Made by a program: the position numbers and the translations under genes. The notes under the pieces were generated by a model. The model made no database searches, was not told where the DNA came from, and saw only the letters and a list, made by a program, of their open reading frames with translations. Positions 47,400-59,284 of a DNA stretch of 59,321 nucleotides are shown here, piece by piece. Origin of the DNA: Funneliformis mosseae (taxonomy: Eukaryota; Glomeromycota; Glomeromycetes; Glomerales; Glomeraceae); NCBI GenBank assembly GCA_910592005.1, contig CAJVPP010000034.1, positions 1-59,321 of the forward strand. The letters are read 5' to 3'. Position 1 is the first letter of the stretch. Every line of letters starts with the position of its first letter.

Positions 47400-47621
47400 A
47401 GTTCAAATTTTTTTTTAGTTGATACGCAAGGTTATCTTTATTATTACTTTGAATATTGCAAATTAGATCGAAATTTCAGGAAACAACATTCTATAAAAGA
47501 TCAATTTGTTGAACGTTCCAAATTTGGCCCTAGTTGGAAGAGTCTGGTGATCTTATCGGATAAACGTTACACAATCGCTTTGAACTTAAAAAGACATTCA
47601 AAAATGTGCAATCATACATAG
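47400..47621 (+). other. Open, coding-like frame with no ATG (possible exon relic)
   Basis: 73 codons without a stop, preceded by T9AG, which could act as a 3' splice site near 47418. It contains YYYFEYCKLDRNFRKQHSIK and then SKFGPSWKSLVILSDKRYTI, ending at TAG 47619-47621, only 82 bp before the ATG of F-box gene B. Composition (Trp, His, Cys, Arg) is unlike chance frames nearby. No family is recognised. Confidence 0.2.
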
Positions 47622-47648
47622 ATTAATTGATTAAATTGATTAAAAAAA

Positions 47649-47660
47649 TATATATATATA
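47649..47660 (+). promoter_or_regulatory. TATA-like element of F-box gene B
   Basis: TATATATATATA lies about 45-55 bp before the ATG at 47704, with a T9A9 block immediately before the start codon. The leader would be unusually short if this is the true promoter. Confidence 0.3.
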
Positions 47661-47703
47661 GAAGAACGAACTCCGTTTGATTTCAATTTTTTTTTAAAAA
47701 AAA

Positions 47704-49215
47704 ATGTCCAAGTTAAATGAGTATATTCTTTCCTTGATATTTGCAAAATTACAGGAGGATTCACAATCTCTTTTTTCAAGTCTTCTGGTTAATAGACTTT
47801 GGCTCAGATGCGTAATTCCGGTTTTATGGAAAGATCCTTGGTTCAATGGAGGCAAAAAGATAGAATATCGATACAAACTTTCCTTGTACTATGTGATTAC
47901 TTTTCTCTTATCCGATGGTGTTAAAAAATCTCTAACAAAACAAGGAATCAGATTGCCTCGAACTTCTCATCAGTCACTCCTATTCGATTATTTATCTTTC
48001 TGCGAAAGTATTAACGCAAATGTTATATCCAAAATAATTTCTATTGGTGCTTCAACAACTTATAAACAATTTCTTTTACAACAAGAGATTTACGCCCTCT
48101 TCATGAGAAGAATTCCAGAGTTAAAATATTTGGATATGAGGTCGATGAAACATCACATATTTTACTTTCCGGGGGCCAAGACTCGTCTTGAGACGTTATG
48201 TGATTTAACATGCGACACGTCTATTGATCATTCACTCTTTTATGGATTATCCCAAATCTGTCAAGATATACAAAGAATCACTATTTTTCATACAAGCGTA
48301 AAAGCTAATTGTGGAATCCTTAGGTTGATTGAGGCCCAGAGAAACTTGAAATTTTTTGAGTGGAAGGATCATTTTAATGATGATTTAGATTTCGTAAATA
48401 ACACCGCTCATGATGAAATTTTTCTTGCGTTAAAAAAAAAGGCGGATACACTCCTCCATCTTGTGACGGATTTTCATAATTGTCATTACATTAATAATAA
48501 CGATATTATTCCTATTCATAGAAATGATTACATATTTCCACCATTGATACTTCCAGAACTTCATAACTTGAAAACGTTAAAATTTAATTCTCCTTTTTTT
48601 ACCAGACCCAATTATGAAAGTCAATTAAAAAGGTCATTCTTTCATAGTCTTGAAGTCCTTCAAATAGATTATATTGAAATTGAAACAGTTATGTGTATAA
48701 TTAAAAATAGTGAAAAAAGTCTTAGGAAACTTTTAATCAAGAAATTCATTTATGACGCTCAAGATGAACATTTTTGGGACGATTCTCTTTTGCTTATTCG
48801 TATAATTTGTGAAAATTGTCCTTTAATAGAACATTTATCAATTGTATTTCCACCATCAAAGAGTCATTACATTGAATTCGAAAATTTATTAAAATCATGT
48901 CAAAGATTGGAGGCGTTATCATTGATTTTAGAGCATATAAACAATAGGTTTGATGACAGTTTATTCGAACAAAAAAAGTTGGAGGCTGGACAAAAATTAT
49001 CTGATATATTGATTAGGTCCGCGCCAATTAGGTTAAGAGAAATCAATGATTTTAGATTTTCACCTAAAACCCTACGTGAAGTTTTAGAGGACTGGAAAGG
49101 TTTACCAACGATTTCTATTCTTTTATCAAACCCTGATTATCAAGAAGAAGAATATGTGAGAATAATTGAGAAATACAAGTGTTACATAAGATATCCTTCT
49201 AGTTATGACCTGTAG
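47704..49215 (+). CDS. F-box domain protein B
   Basis: A 503-residue paralogue of F-box protein A. The N-terminal F-box is MSKLNEYILSLIFAKLQEDS, followed by a core with SLLVNRLW and IPVLWKDPW. The two proteins align over their full length, with shared blocks such as LFDYL-x-FC, NVI-x-KIISIG, FLLQQEIY, MR-x-x-PE, CDTSID, FYGL and a C-terminal EDW/ENW-x-G motif before the end. The role is probably a substrate-recognition adaptor of an SCF ubiquitin ligase; the LRR-like body would bind the target. Main differences from protein A are an insert near residues 262-275 (NNNDIIPIHRND region) and a different C-terminus. No intron, signal peptide or membrane span is seen. A T-run/A-run block follows about 20 bp after the stop. 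Confidence 0.9.
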   Translation: MSKLNEYILSLIFAKLQEDSQSLFSSLLVNRLWLRCVIPVLWKDPWFNGGKKIEYRYKLSLYYVITFLLSDGVKKSLTKQGIRLPRTSHQSLLFDYLSFCESINANVISKIISIGASTTYKQFLLQQEIYALFMRRIPELKYLDMRSMKHHIFYFPGAKTRLETLCDLTCDTSIDHSLFYGLSQICQDIQRITIFHTSVKANCGILRLIEAQRNLKFFEWKDHFNDDLDFVNNTAHDEIFLALKKKADTLLHLVTDFHNCHYINNNDIIPIHRNDYIFPPLILPELHNLKTLKFNSPFFTRPNYESQLKRSFFHSLEVLQIDYIEIETVMCIIKNSEKSLRKLLIKKFIYDAQDEHFWDDSLLLIRIICENCPLIEHLSIVFPPSKSHYIEFENLLKSCQRLEALSLILEHINNRFDDSLFEQKKLEAGQKLSDILIRSAPIRLREINDFRFSPKTLREVLEDWKGLPTISILLSNPDYQEEEYVRIIEKYKCYIRYPSSYDL

Positions 49216-49235
49216 ACTCCTTATATTTTTATCGG

Positions 49236-49269
<34 letters not shown>

Positions 49270-50601
49270 AATAGAGTAATGTTGGCCTGAGATAACGGAC
49301 TTTCCTATCAAGTCTAATTGTATAAATATGGACTACATAAATTTTGCTTTTTTCAGATAGATTCAAAGTTCTTTTCCGAATTTTTATCATCCGGATAGGA
49401 CATTAAAAAAAAAAAAATAGACATTATTATCATTTAAATGTTTGGATAGTTCTTTAAAAAATATCAAAACCAAATAAAATACCCGGATTTCACGGAAGCC
49501 ATTATAGTGTGATTTTCCCAGAAAAAGGTTCTTTGTAAATTGTCTTTCAAACCTTTTTTAATCATTAATTCAATTTAATCACATCGATTTTTATTCCAAC
49601 TTTTCTATTTTTTTCTTGTTGTTATTTGAGATTCGAAATGTCCTGCAGGATTTAAAATGCAATTATTTCTTTTGTAAAAATGATGTTAACGCGCGATCCT
49701 AAGACCTAAACTTTTATTATCTTCTTTCGTTCAAATAGAGTAATTTTCCCAATTCAAAGAATGCTTTTTTGATGACGTAAATGCAAGTGAAGAACGATTT
49801 ACATAAATTGTACAAATAACGATTCTTTCGTAAATATAATAACAAATAGCCGCTGTTCTTATTTATTCAAGTGACTTTGATGATTTCAATAAAATTTATT
49901 TGGTAGGCAATATAGACGTACTGTACATTACATTGAGTTTATTTAAAATTTTTGTAAAACCACAAAAGCAAATTTTTTAACAAAAAATTGCTTCACAAGC
50001 TTTAACTGCAACATCATAAATATGTTTTATTCCATTCAAAAGATTAAAAAATTCATTTGCACTGACCTTATCATGGTGAACCTCTGTGAAAGTCACTTGA
50101 AATGCATATATTATACCACTTATAATCAATGAAAAACTATTAATTAAAAAAAAAATTAAATAAATAACATACAAATAACAAATCATATAAAAATAATTAC
50201 TAATGTGTGAAATGTTTTAACTAAAAATTTTTATATATATTAAATTTATCCTTCCAAAATAATCAAGATTTATTGTAAGATAAAATAATTATATAACCCT
50301 TTTTCTTTTAAAAAATATAACTATAGAGGATTTATAAAATCTTTACTTTTAATTATAAATTTTCTAAATAAGTTTACAATTCTTCTTATTCATTTTGATA
50401 CCATTTTAAAATTAAAATAAAAACATTTCCAATAATATCTATCAATATATTTTATTGTTTAACTTATTATTACAACAAATATCTAAAAAGAATTATGATT
50501 TATAACTATAAGAACTACATATTCTTTCTTTTAATAAGTTGTACTTGCAATATTTACTGAAATTTTTGAATACCAATAATATTTATTTATTAAGCTATTT
50601 A
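49216..50601. other. Intergenic transition into the AT-rich compartment
   Basis: No gene is seen. The small minus-strand frame at 49977-50186 has the sequence character of AT-rich chance translation with a hydrophobic N-terminal part. Base composition shifts to strongly AT-rich from about 50200. Confidence 0.45.
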
Positions 50602-52345
50602 CCATATACTTCCAATAATAAGCACCCCCACATTTATATATCTTTTAAAAATAAGCACTCGCAAATATTATAATAGTTTTATTAAATTTTTATACACAAT
50701 ATTATTGTATTTACAAATAAAAGAATAAAAAAAATCCTTAGCTACTCAATAACATCAATAATATCATCATTGCTATTACCAACATTTAAATCATCTAATG
50801 TATCTGATATATGATAAGTTTTAAAAGAATCAATAATTAATTCATTAGAAATTTGGTTTCATGATCGTTTTACCATCCACATAAATCATCAAGCTTAACC
50901 CATCAAAGATTACCTCTAGCTGTTTGACCAGCACTACTACTGGCCATCTATAAATGCCATTCTTTCCTAAGATTATCTTTAAACAGTTTATTAATCACTA
51001 CATTAAGAGGTTGACATATACTGGTTAAGCTATCAGAAATGATAGCCAAGTTATAATTATCTTCTTTAAACTTTTTCTTAATCAATTTTTCCAAGTGATC
51101 TCTAAAGAAATCATATACCATTAACTTTAACGTTCTGAATTTATTATTCTTCTCATTATTAAGATAATTAATATACTACATCATCAATTCAAAATATATT
51201 CAGCATTTTCTTAGAATCAAACAAATATACCAAAGGAATGCATTCTCCTTTTGCTAATCATTTTTCTTTAAATATGTAAATTGGAGAATATTTTGTTTCA
51301 TCTATTGATATTAAAAAATAAGTTTTTTAATGTTTACTATTCATTTTACTAAATTCAACAAAAATAACCTACTCTTACTGCAGAACATATTAATATAGTT
51401 TTTTTATTATTCGTTACATAAATATAAATAGTTTTCTTACCCTTTTATTTAATATTAAAATATTTGGTCATATTAAACCAGACAGGAGTTTCATTTATGT
51501 TGAAAATATTATATAACTCAAAGGATTTTCAATCCTAAGATAAATAACAAATTGATGAAACCTTTCTAATGCTTCTTCAGTTTGTGCAGAAATTTATGTG
51601 AAACTCTTATATATCTCTGTTAAGCCAATTTGTATCTTTTAAAAATGAAGATATCTAATTATTAGATGTTTTGAAACTATTTGCTATTATTAGTATTAGT
51701 ATAGTTAGTGATGCTGCTGTTACTGCTGCTGTTACCAGTATTGTTACTGATTTTATATTATCCTTTTTTAAAATCTCTAGCATTTTAACTTTCACAATTA
51801 TATAAGTTACTACTAACTCTTATTTTCTTCGCTCAATTATCCACTCATACAATTTTTTTTCAGCCTCAAGATAAAAAGGTTTTTAACCTAAACTAACATT
51901 TTTAATGTCTTAGTCTACTTTAGTTCAATTTGAGCTTGCTTTTACTTATTTTTCAACAAAATGACTTGCTGCTTTATTTTTTCTACTTGTTTTGCATAAT
52001 TAACAACAACTTTTTTTTATTTAATAGAATAAGAATTACGCTTACATTTTACTTTTGGTATTTACAAAATATTGGGTTTAAAATAGATTTTCATGCAGTA
52101 TGTGTAAAATGCACAGTATAGTGCAGTACATGCATGCAGTATATGTAGAACGTATAGTATATATATGCAGAATATGCAATATATACAATATACATATGTA
52201 TTATTATTTCGTCTTACAAAATCATTATATAAATCAGATAATCATTTCAATTATTAATTATCGTATCTTTAAATATTGTATTTAAAATCTTTCAAAAATA
52301 AGCATCTTTATAATAAAAAAAGTGCTTATTATCAGAAATATATGG
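50602..52345 (-). mobile_element. Full-length but decayed pogo-like DDE element
   Basis: Ends CCATATACTTCCAATAATAA (from 50602) and the inverted copy at 52322-52345 agree at 21 of 24 positions, flanked by TA (50600-50601 and 52346-52347). At 1.74 kb it is about twice the length of the element at 45310 and is clearly related to it: the termini share CC(A/G)TAT-x-CTTCC-type starts and TAAGCA words, and the transposase homology is colinear. All three TIR mismatches are transitions. Confidence 0.8.
50725..52050 (-). pseudogene. Decayed pogo-like DDE transposase
   Basis: The reverse strand contains the DDE landmark INETPVWFNM near 51478-51507, where the usual first catalytic Asp (N-x-DETPVWFDM in relatives) appears as Asn. 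Further on are MVYDFFRDHLEKLIKKKF (near 51075-51130), AIISDSLTSICQPLNVVINK, a KEWHL-stop-MASSSAGQTARGNL segment and a C-terminus DIIDVIE before a stop at about 50738. Many stops interrupt it. Several look like transition products: TGG to TAG in the WHLW position, and CGA to TGA after GNL. It belongs to the same family as the element at 45310 and is inactive. Confidence 0.8.
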
Positions 52346-52347
52346 TA

Positions 52348-53332
52348 GTCTGCAATTTACTAATAATTAGACAGACTAAAATATTTAATTAATCAAATAA
52401 TAGCTAGATTTAACTTATACTTCATATTCTTATAAGAGATTTTAATTAAATTTGATTGAAATTTTTATCACATAAAGATATTCATTTATAACTTAAAATT
52501 TTAAGTTAAAAAATATAAAAACTTATTTGACTTAATAAAATACGCTTAAAAAAAATACAACTTCTAAATTAATAATATATTTCAAAATAACAGATTAGTT
52601 AAATTGATAATAAAAAAATATATATATAGGAACTAGTCTAGCAAAAATAGTATATTAAAAAAATATAATATTTATAATTTATAATTGTTATATTTTTTAT
52701 TATTATATTTAATGAATAAAATAAACTTGCTAAAAAAATTAATGCTTTTAATAACTTCCTTGCAAAATTTTATCCTAGTTTACATAAAACCAATTTTAAA
52801 AATCTTTAAAAATAATAGAATAAATTGCAATTTATTAAATTAACTAATAATTTTAAACTGCATTTTCTTAAAATTATGTAATTTATCAAACTTCAGCTTT
52901 TATTAGACTAGTCCTATATATTTGCATTCAAGTATATCTTTAAAAATAATAAAATTCTTTAAAATAAAGAAAAATGCTTAAGAATTATTATAATAAATAA
53001 ATTATTAAATTATCTGAATTATAATTATATTCTTAATAATTACCTAGTTAATTACAAATTAACTGTTTATTAAATAATTATTATTTTTATGATTGAAATT
53101 AAGCTATTTATAATAAAATTTCTAAACTAATTGCTAATATATTAAAAGAAATATATAATAATTGATATTATTTCTCTGTAATATTCATATTATAAATGAA
53201 AATAATTACTTTTTTTAAGTTTAACAGTTTTATATAATCTTTATTAAAATTTATAAATAATGAAAATAATTACTATTTAATTATTATTTAATATTACTAT
53301 AAATATGACTAAATACATTATTTCATAATATT
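52348..53332. other. AT-rich spacer, nothing identified
   Basis: Almost only A and T, with no CG-containing words and no coding character. Confidence 0.5.
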
Positions 53333-53568
53333 TTATAGTTAAAGCTAGTTATAATAAACCTTTTTATAATAAATACTAGATATACAGTCAATACTTTTTA
53401 TAACGAACTGTAATTCTATTAAAAAAAAGTTTGTTATATAAATTACTATGTTTTTTATATAACCATTATACTTTTTATAATGAACTATTATTAAAATTTA
53501 AAAATTATAAATTCATTATATCTAGTATTCATTATAAAGAAATTCATTATAATCAACTTTAACTGTAA
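53333..53568. mobile_element. MITE with 52-bp imperfect inverted repeats
   Basis: The arm at 53333-53384 and the inverted copy at 53517-53568 match at 43 of 52 positions, and all nine mismatches are transitions. Allowing for one C to T change at the left end, the core element reads TA-CAGTTAAAG ... CTTTAACTG-TA, which fits a Tc1/mariner-type MITE with a TA target site (core about 53336-53565). The interior (about 130 bp) contains TATAACGAACTG-type words seen at pogo-like termini. It encodes nothing. Confidence 0.75.
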
Positions 53569-54687
53569 TTAACTAACAATTTTTAAATTTTAATAATAAT
53601 TTATTATAAAGAATATAATTATTTATATAAAATATAATAATTTATATAACGAATTTTTTTAATAGAATTATCAGTTTATTATAAAGAATGTTAACCGTAA
53701 TTATTACTATATTTTTATTATATAATTAATGCATTTTTTATTATTTATCCTTCTTTAACTTTCTTTAATATCTTAATATTATTATATATATTATTATGTC
53801 TAATAATAATATTATTTCTCTTTATTAATTATTATATCTATTTGTATAATTTTAGACTGATTATTTAGCTTACTATATCTAAGATTGCTAAGAATTTTAC
53901 AAATCATTTAAATAGTAAAAAGTAAAATTTAATAAAATTATATTAAAACTTTATTAAAAATCTAAAAAATCTGTAAAATTCTAGAAAAGGTAAAATTATA
54001 TTAAAGTTTAAAATTATATTAAATACTTAATAAAAAATAAAGTTTAAATATTTTGTCAAATCTAAAATAACTTTAATAAGCAATCTTAGCTATATCATAT
54101 AATCCTTATTATATAAATCTTTTAAATTATATTTTTTTCTTTTTAATTTTCTTTTTATAAAATAAAATCTTCTATTATTTATAATTCAAGTATTTCTTAT
54201 AATAAACTTAAATTTATTAAATTCTTATAAGTATCTCTTTATAAATTATTATATTTCTTTTTTATATTTTCTTAATATTATTTTTTGTATTTAAATTACT
54301 TATATACTCTTTTATTTTTTTAATTCAGATCATAAGCGAAGAATTATTTATATATAAGTAATAGTGATAAAAATATTTATTTATTTATCTGCTTAAAATT
54401 TGAGTTGATACGTGATTAGTCCTTTTATTACACTTATATTCTAAAGTTAATAATAATTTCTAAAACTATTCTTTAGTAAATTAATTTATTATTAATTATT
54501 ATTATAATTTCTATTATTCTTCTAAGTTTATATATTTATTAAATTAAAAGTATTACTGTATTCTTTTAAAATTAAATAATTTTCAAAAATAAGTAATCAA
54601 ATTATTTTATAATTAAAAATAAATAAGTTTTTTTATATATTTATATTATTAATCAAAATTTATCTTAAATATAGTTAAAATAAGTAG
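53569..54687. other. AT-rich spacer, nothing identified
   Basis: No coding frames or further repeat ends were recognised. Confidence 0.5.
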
Positions 54688-56001
54688 AGTTCCAAATGAG
54701 TCAAATCAAATCGAATTTAAAGATCAACTCTATTTGACTCTTTTTTTTTAAAATCAAATTGAGTCAAATTTATTTTATAAAATCTTTCAATTTGATTTGA
54801 TTCGAGTATATAAATTTTAAACTCGACTCAATTTAACTTAACTTAATTTTAACTTGATTTAATTTTAACTTGAATTTTTTCAAATCAAGTTAAATTTAAA
54901 TCAAGTTATGAGTCAATTTTAAATTTTTATAAACATTTAAATATAAAAAAAATCATTAAAAAATAATAAAAAAAATAAATACAAAAAAAATAAAGAATAG
55001 GAAGGAAAAAAAAACTAAAAAATAATTTTAAAAAAATTAAAAATATATAAAAAAAATAAAGAACATGATGCAAATAAAGAAAAAGAAAACTAATAAAAAA
55101 AATAAAAAAAAAATAAAAAAAGATAAAAAAATAAAAATTAAAATTAAAATGATATCGAAAATAAATTAAAAAAATAATAGAAAAAAGATTGAGAAAAAAA
55201 GGGAAGGCAAAAAAAAATAAAATTAAAAAAATTTAGAAGGAAAAAGAGAAGGAAATAAAAAAAAAATTTTAAATTAAAAAAAATAAAAAAAAAAATTATT
55301 TAAAAAATGAAAATATTGGAAAGAGAAAAAAAAGAAAATTTAAAATTAAAAACTAATGTTGAAAAAAATTAATTAAAAATGAAAAAAATTAGAATCAAAA
55401 AAAAATAAAAAATAAAAAAAAATTTAAAATTAAAGAATAAAATCAAAAAAAAATTAAAAAAAATAATAAAAAAAAAATAAAAAGATTAGAGGAGAAGGGA
55501 AGGAGAAAAAGAGCAAATGATTCATCATCATTCTTCTTAAACAATTTTTTTATTGAACAATTCAGGTCATCGTTCTTTTTAAACAATTTTTTTTTATCGT
55601 TCAAGTTAAATGATTCATTATTATTCTTCTTGAACGATTTGATTTTTTTATCATTCAAGTCAATAATTTCTTATCGTTTTTCTTGAACAATTTTTTTATT
55701 GTTTAAGTTGAGATTTCTCATCTTTCTTCTTGAATAATTATTTTTCTATAGGACTAAAGTCTTAGAATTGCAGTTTTAAGATCAGACTAAAACTGAACTG
55801 GATTTTAACATTTTTAAAAATATACTATTTCAAGTTAATTTAAGTCAACTTGAATCAAGTCGAGTTTAAATTAAGTCAAGTTAAATATTTAATTTAACTT
55901 AAATTTGGCTTGACTCACTAATTATCAAGTCAAAAAAATTTAAACTCAACTTTGATTTAAATTCGACTCAGCTTGTAAGTTAACTTGACTCATCTGAAAC
56001 T
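54688..56001. mobile_element. 1.3 kb inverted-repeat element with purine-rich core
   Basis: The left end (54688-54709, AGTTCCAAATGAGTCAAATC...) and the inverted right end (55980-56001) agree at 18 of 22 bases; all four mismatches are transitions. Subterminal zones on both sides (about 54690-54920 and 55840-55995) are packed with GAGTCAA, TCAAGTTAA and GACTTGA words in both orientations, giving foldback potential. The core (about 54950-55500) is A/G-rich low-complexity sequence on the plus strand. No transposase is seen. Target duplications were not clear, so the superfamily is unassigned. Confidence 0.55.
55515..55740. repeat. Degenerate repeat inside the 1.3 kb element
   Basis: Roughly four units of about 55-65 bp built on TTCTTGAACAATTTTTTTAT, then TGTTCAAGT, then ATTTCTTATC. 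Each unit is itself a small imperfect hairpin (GAACAA/TTGTTC type). The open minus-strand frame across it is a by-product of the repeat. Confidence 0.6.
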
Positions 56002-58840
56002 TAAAAATAAGTAAAAAAAAATTAATTATATTTTTAATTATTACTATTTTTTTCTTATATTATTTCTTTATTTTTTTTTATTTAATTTTGTTCTTTTATA
56101 ATTTAAATTTTTATTAAGAATTTATATTATATATATAAATATTCTATAATTTTATTTTTATATATAATTATTTTATATATTCCTATATTATTATTAATCT
56201 TTTATTTATATTTCTTTATTATTATTAATTCTAATTAAAGATTTATTTAATTGTTTGATATTAGATTTATTAATATTATAATTTATTTATCTTTTAAATC
56301 AATTAATTTATTACAAAATATTTAAAGTTAAATATTTATCTATCATAACTCTTTAATTAATTAATTATTTTTTAATTATAAATATTTAATTTTTTTATTT
56401 AATTTTTTTGTTTAATTTTTTTATTGATAATGTTAAGTATTATTAAATTTTACAAATATTTATCTTTATAATAATCTAATAATTCTGAGACATCACTTGG
56501 ATAGAATTAATAGTTCTTATATATATTATACTAATTATCTTACTAAAAAATATTATGCTACTTCCTCAAATAGATTATACATCGCAAATTACTAAAATTA
56601 AAAAAAAACAATAAATAAAATTCACATTGTAATATAATAAATAAATATATTACTGAGATTCTTATATTTTCAAAATATTTAATATATAAAAAATATATTA
56701 GTACTTATTAGTTGATAAATAGTTAAATTATATAAATTTGTAATAAAGCTATAAAAACTTTTATTTAACATAATAACTTTAACTAAGAATAAATTTTATT
56801 AAAATATATTACTAAAGAATTAATAATTTTATTCTAGTTTGTAATAATTAAGATTTATTATAAATTAAATTATAATAAATTTTATATTAAATAAAAATTA
56901 TAATATTAATTTATTACAAAATTTATTAATTTAATTTAAAAATGAACTTTACAGAATATAAAACTATATATAGTAAATAAAAATAATTTTAATTATATAA
57001 TACTAATAATTTATTGTAAATATTTAAATTTAAGTATATTATACTAATTTTAATAAAAAAATTTTATTGAAAAACTAAATTTATTAAATAATCTATTATT
57101 TATAAGAGTAAAAATTCCAATAAAATATATTATTTATAAAAATTTAATATTTAATAATATTATTTACTGTAATAAGATCCAAAAATATATATATAATGAT
57201 AAGATTAAATAATACTTAACCATTATAAAGGTATTAGATAGGATAAGATTTTGATTTGTGTATTTTTTAAAACTTTTTTAATTATAGTTAAATTATCAGT
57301 TTGTGTATTTTTTGACAAATTTTAATATATAAGAGATTAGGTTTACATATCTTAGTTTAAATTTAATAGTCTTATATATATATTAAATAATTATGAGATG
57401 GTAATTAATTATAAAATAGTAAATAATTACAGAATAGTAATTAATTGAAATGATATAAAAATTTTAATTTGATCATTAATTATAATTGTACAATTAATTA
57501 TAGTTATATAATTAATATCACTAAAATTCAATTTTTCAATCTTTTTTTTTTAACCAAAATTTTATTTAATATAATCTTTAAAAAAATAACCTTATTTTGT
57601 AAACTTAAATACTTGAACTTGTAAGAACTCTTATTAAATATAAATTTTTTTTTATTTTTGTAGATTTTAATTTTTATATATATTTAATATCTTTTTTTAT
57701 AAACATTATTTTATGATAAAAATTGAATACTTTGGTTAAAGTCAATTGTCTTTTATTTTTAAATAAAAGTTATTCAGCAGATTTGATACTATTTATATCT
57801 AATTTTTTTTAAAATTAGTTTAATATTTGTGTAGAAATAATTTTTTTATAACTTTAATAAATTAGTCATACTTTTTTAACTTCACAAATTAATTTGATTA
57901 CTTTAAGTAAAGTAAATTGCTTACTATATATTAGTTTAATATTTTTAAGTAATAGCTTTTTATAATTGTATTAATTCTCAAATTTTTTTGTTTTTTTGAA
58001 TATTTATTTGTAAAATTTATTAAATACTATATCAATATAAATGTATATTATGAAATTATCATACTTTATAAAACAAAGTATCAAATAAAAGTATTTAAAA
58101 GTTATTATTTTAGTTTATTGTAATTTTTTTTTTTGTTTTATTGTATTTTTAGGATTATATAAAATAATAATTTATAAAATAATTAAAAATTAAAAAACTT
58201 TTTTTAATAGTAAAATTCATTTTAAATTTTATAAATTAATTAATTTCTTATAATTAATTATTTTTTTAATTAATTATTAGGTGGTATACAGCACTATTAA
58301 TAATGGTTAGAATTTTTATTTGTATAATTTCATAGAATTTTTAATATCAGATATTAATTATGCTTATTACTATTATAAAAATTATTTACATAAAGCTTAT
58401 ATTAAAAATTTTTTAATCACTTTACCTATATATATATATTTTTAGATCCTACTGTAATTATTTTTTTTTAAAATATTTAAACTTTTAATTATTCTTATAA
58501 TATAAATAAAAATATTATTTTTTTTTTAAAATTAATTTTTCTAATTATCTAATATACAGTCTTCAGCAAAAAGAATGGCGATAAAAGACTGCATTTATTT
58601 TAGGCTGCAATTTCACTACTTTCTGGATTTAGGCATTTGTTTATATACCCAAATTAGACATTAGAACCTGAATTAAAAAAATAAATTAAAAAATAAGGTT
58701 TGTTATTTGATTTTATTTTAATTTCCTTTACAAAACTATATCAAGCTCTTTAGAAATACAAAAAAATTCTGTTAAGTTACTTTGAGACCAAAAAGTACAT
58801 AATGCAAAGGAAATTTTTAATCAATTATATATTCTTTTAT
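56002..58840. other. Extremely AT-rich stretch, no gene identified
   Basis: Nearly pure A/T with one CG dinucleotide near 56582 and another near 58578. Frames are short and full of stops. I see no termini or domains. Confidence 0.5.
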
Positions 58841-58849
58841 ATATATATG

Positions 58850-59150
58850 AACGATATGTCAGTTTACTAAATAAAACTGACAAAATTTCTATTAGTCATT
58901 CTTCTGGTCATCTAAGAAAATTAGTTCAAATTAATACTGCCATATTGGAAAAATTCTGTAATATAATCATTTTATTACAGCAAGCGAATTTAAGGCAAAA
59001 TTGGAAGAAAAGATTCTAATCTTGATATTAGTGAATATACAATATGTCGTAAGCTTAATAATCTTAGATATATTTCTATTCTTTCAAGAAAGATTCTTTT
59101 CTTAATCTAAAAAGTGAAGGATTTTCTTAAACACATAATTATTCATGATG
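58850..59150 (+). pseudogene. Tc1-like transposase fragment
   Basis: Translated pieces in plus-strand frames match the N-terminal half of a Tc1/mariner transposase. SSGHLRKLVQINTA near 58900 sits where the second helix-turn-helix region (RKL...LV) begins. ISEYTICRKLNNLRYISILS near 59027-59086 corresponds to the S-x-x-TI-x-RKLN-x-x-GY-x-S segment. KVKDFLKH follows, where R-x-x-FAKEH is usual. Frames are interrupted. IHDEAVI just after could be the start of the W-x-DE catalytic region, but it is too short to be sure. Confidence 0.5.
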
Positions 59151-59284
59151 AAGCTGTAATCTATGATTACACTAAAAAAAATCATGTGATCTAAATAATT
59201 GATATAGTTAACGAAGTTGACAAAGTTACTAAAGTTGTCAATGTTAATCAAATGGACAAATTAGGAAATGAATTATATTTATTA

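Noticed and set aside
55443..55658. Asn/Lys-rich minus-strand frame
   Set aside because: Produced by the degenerate hairpin repeat inside the 1.3 kb element, not a gene.
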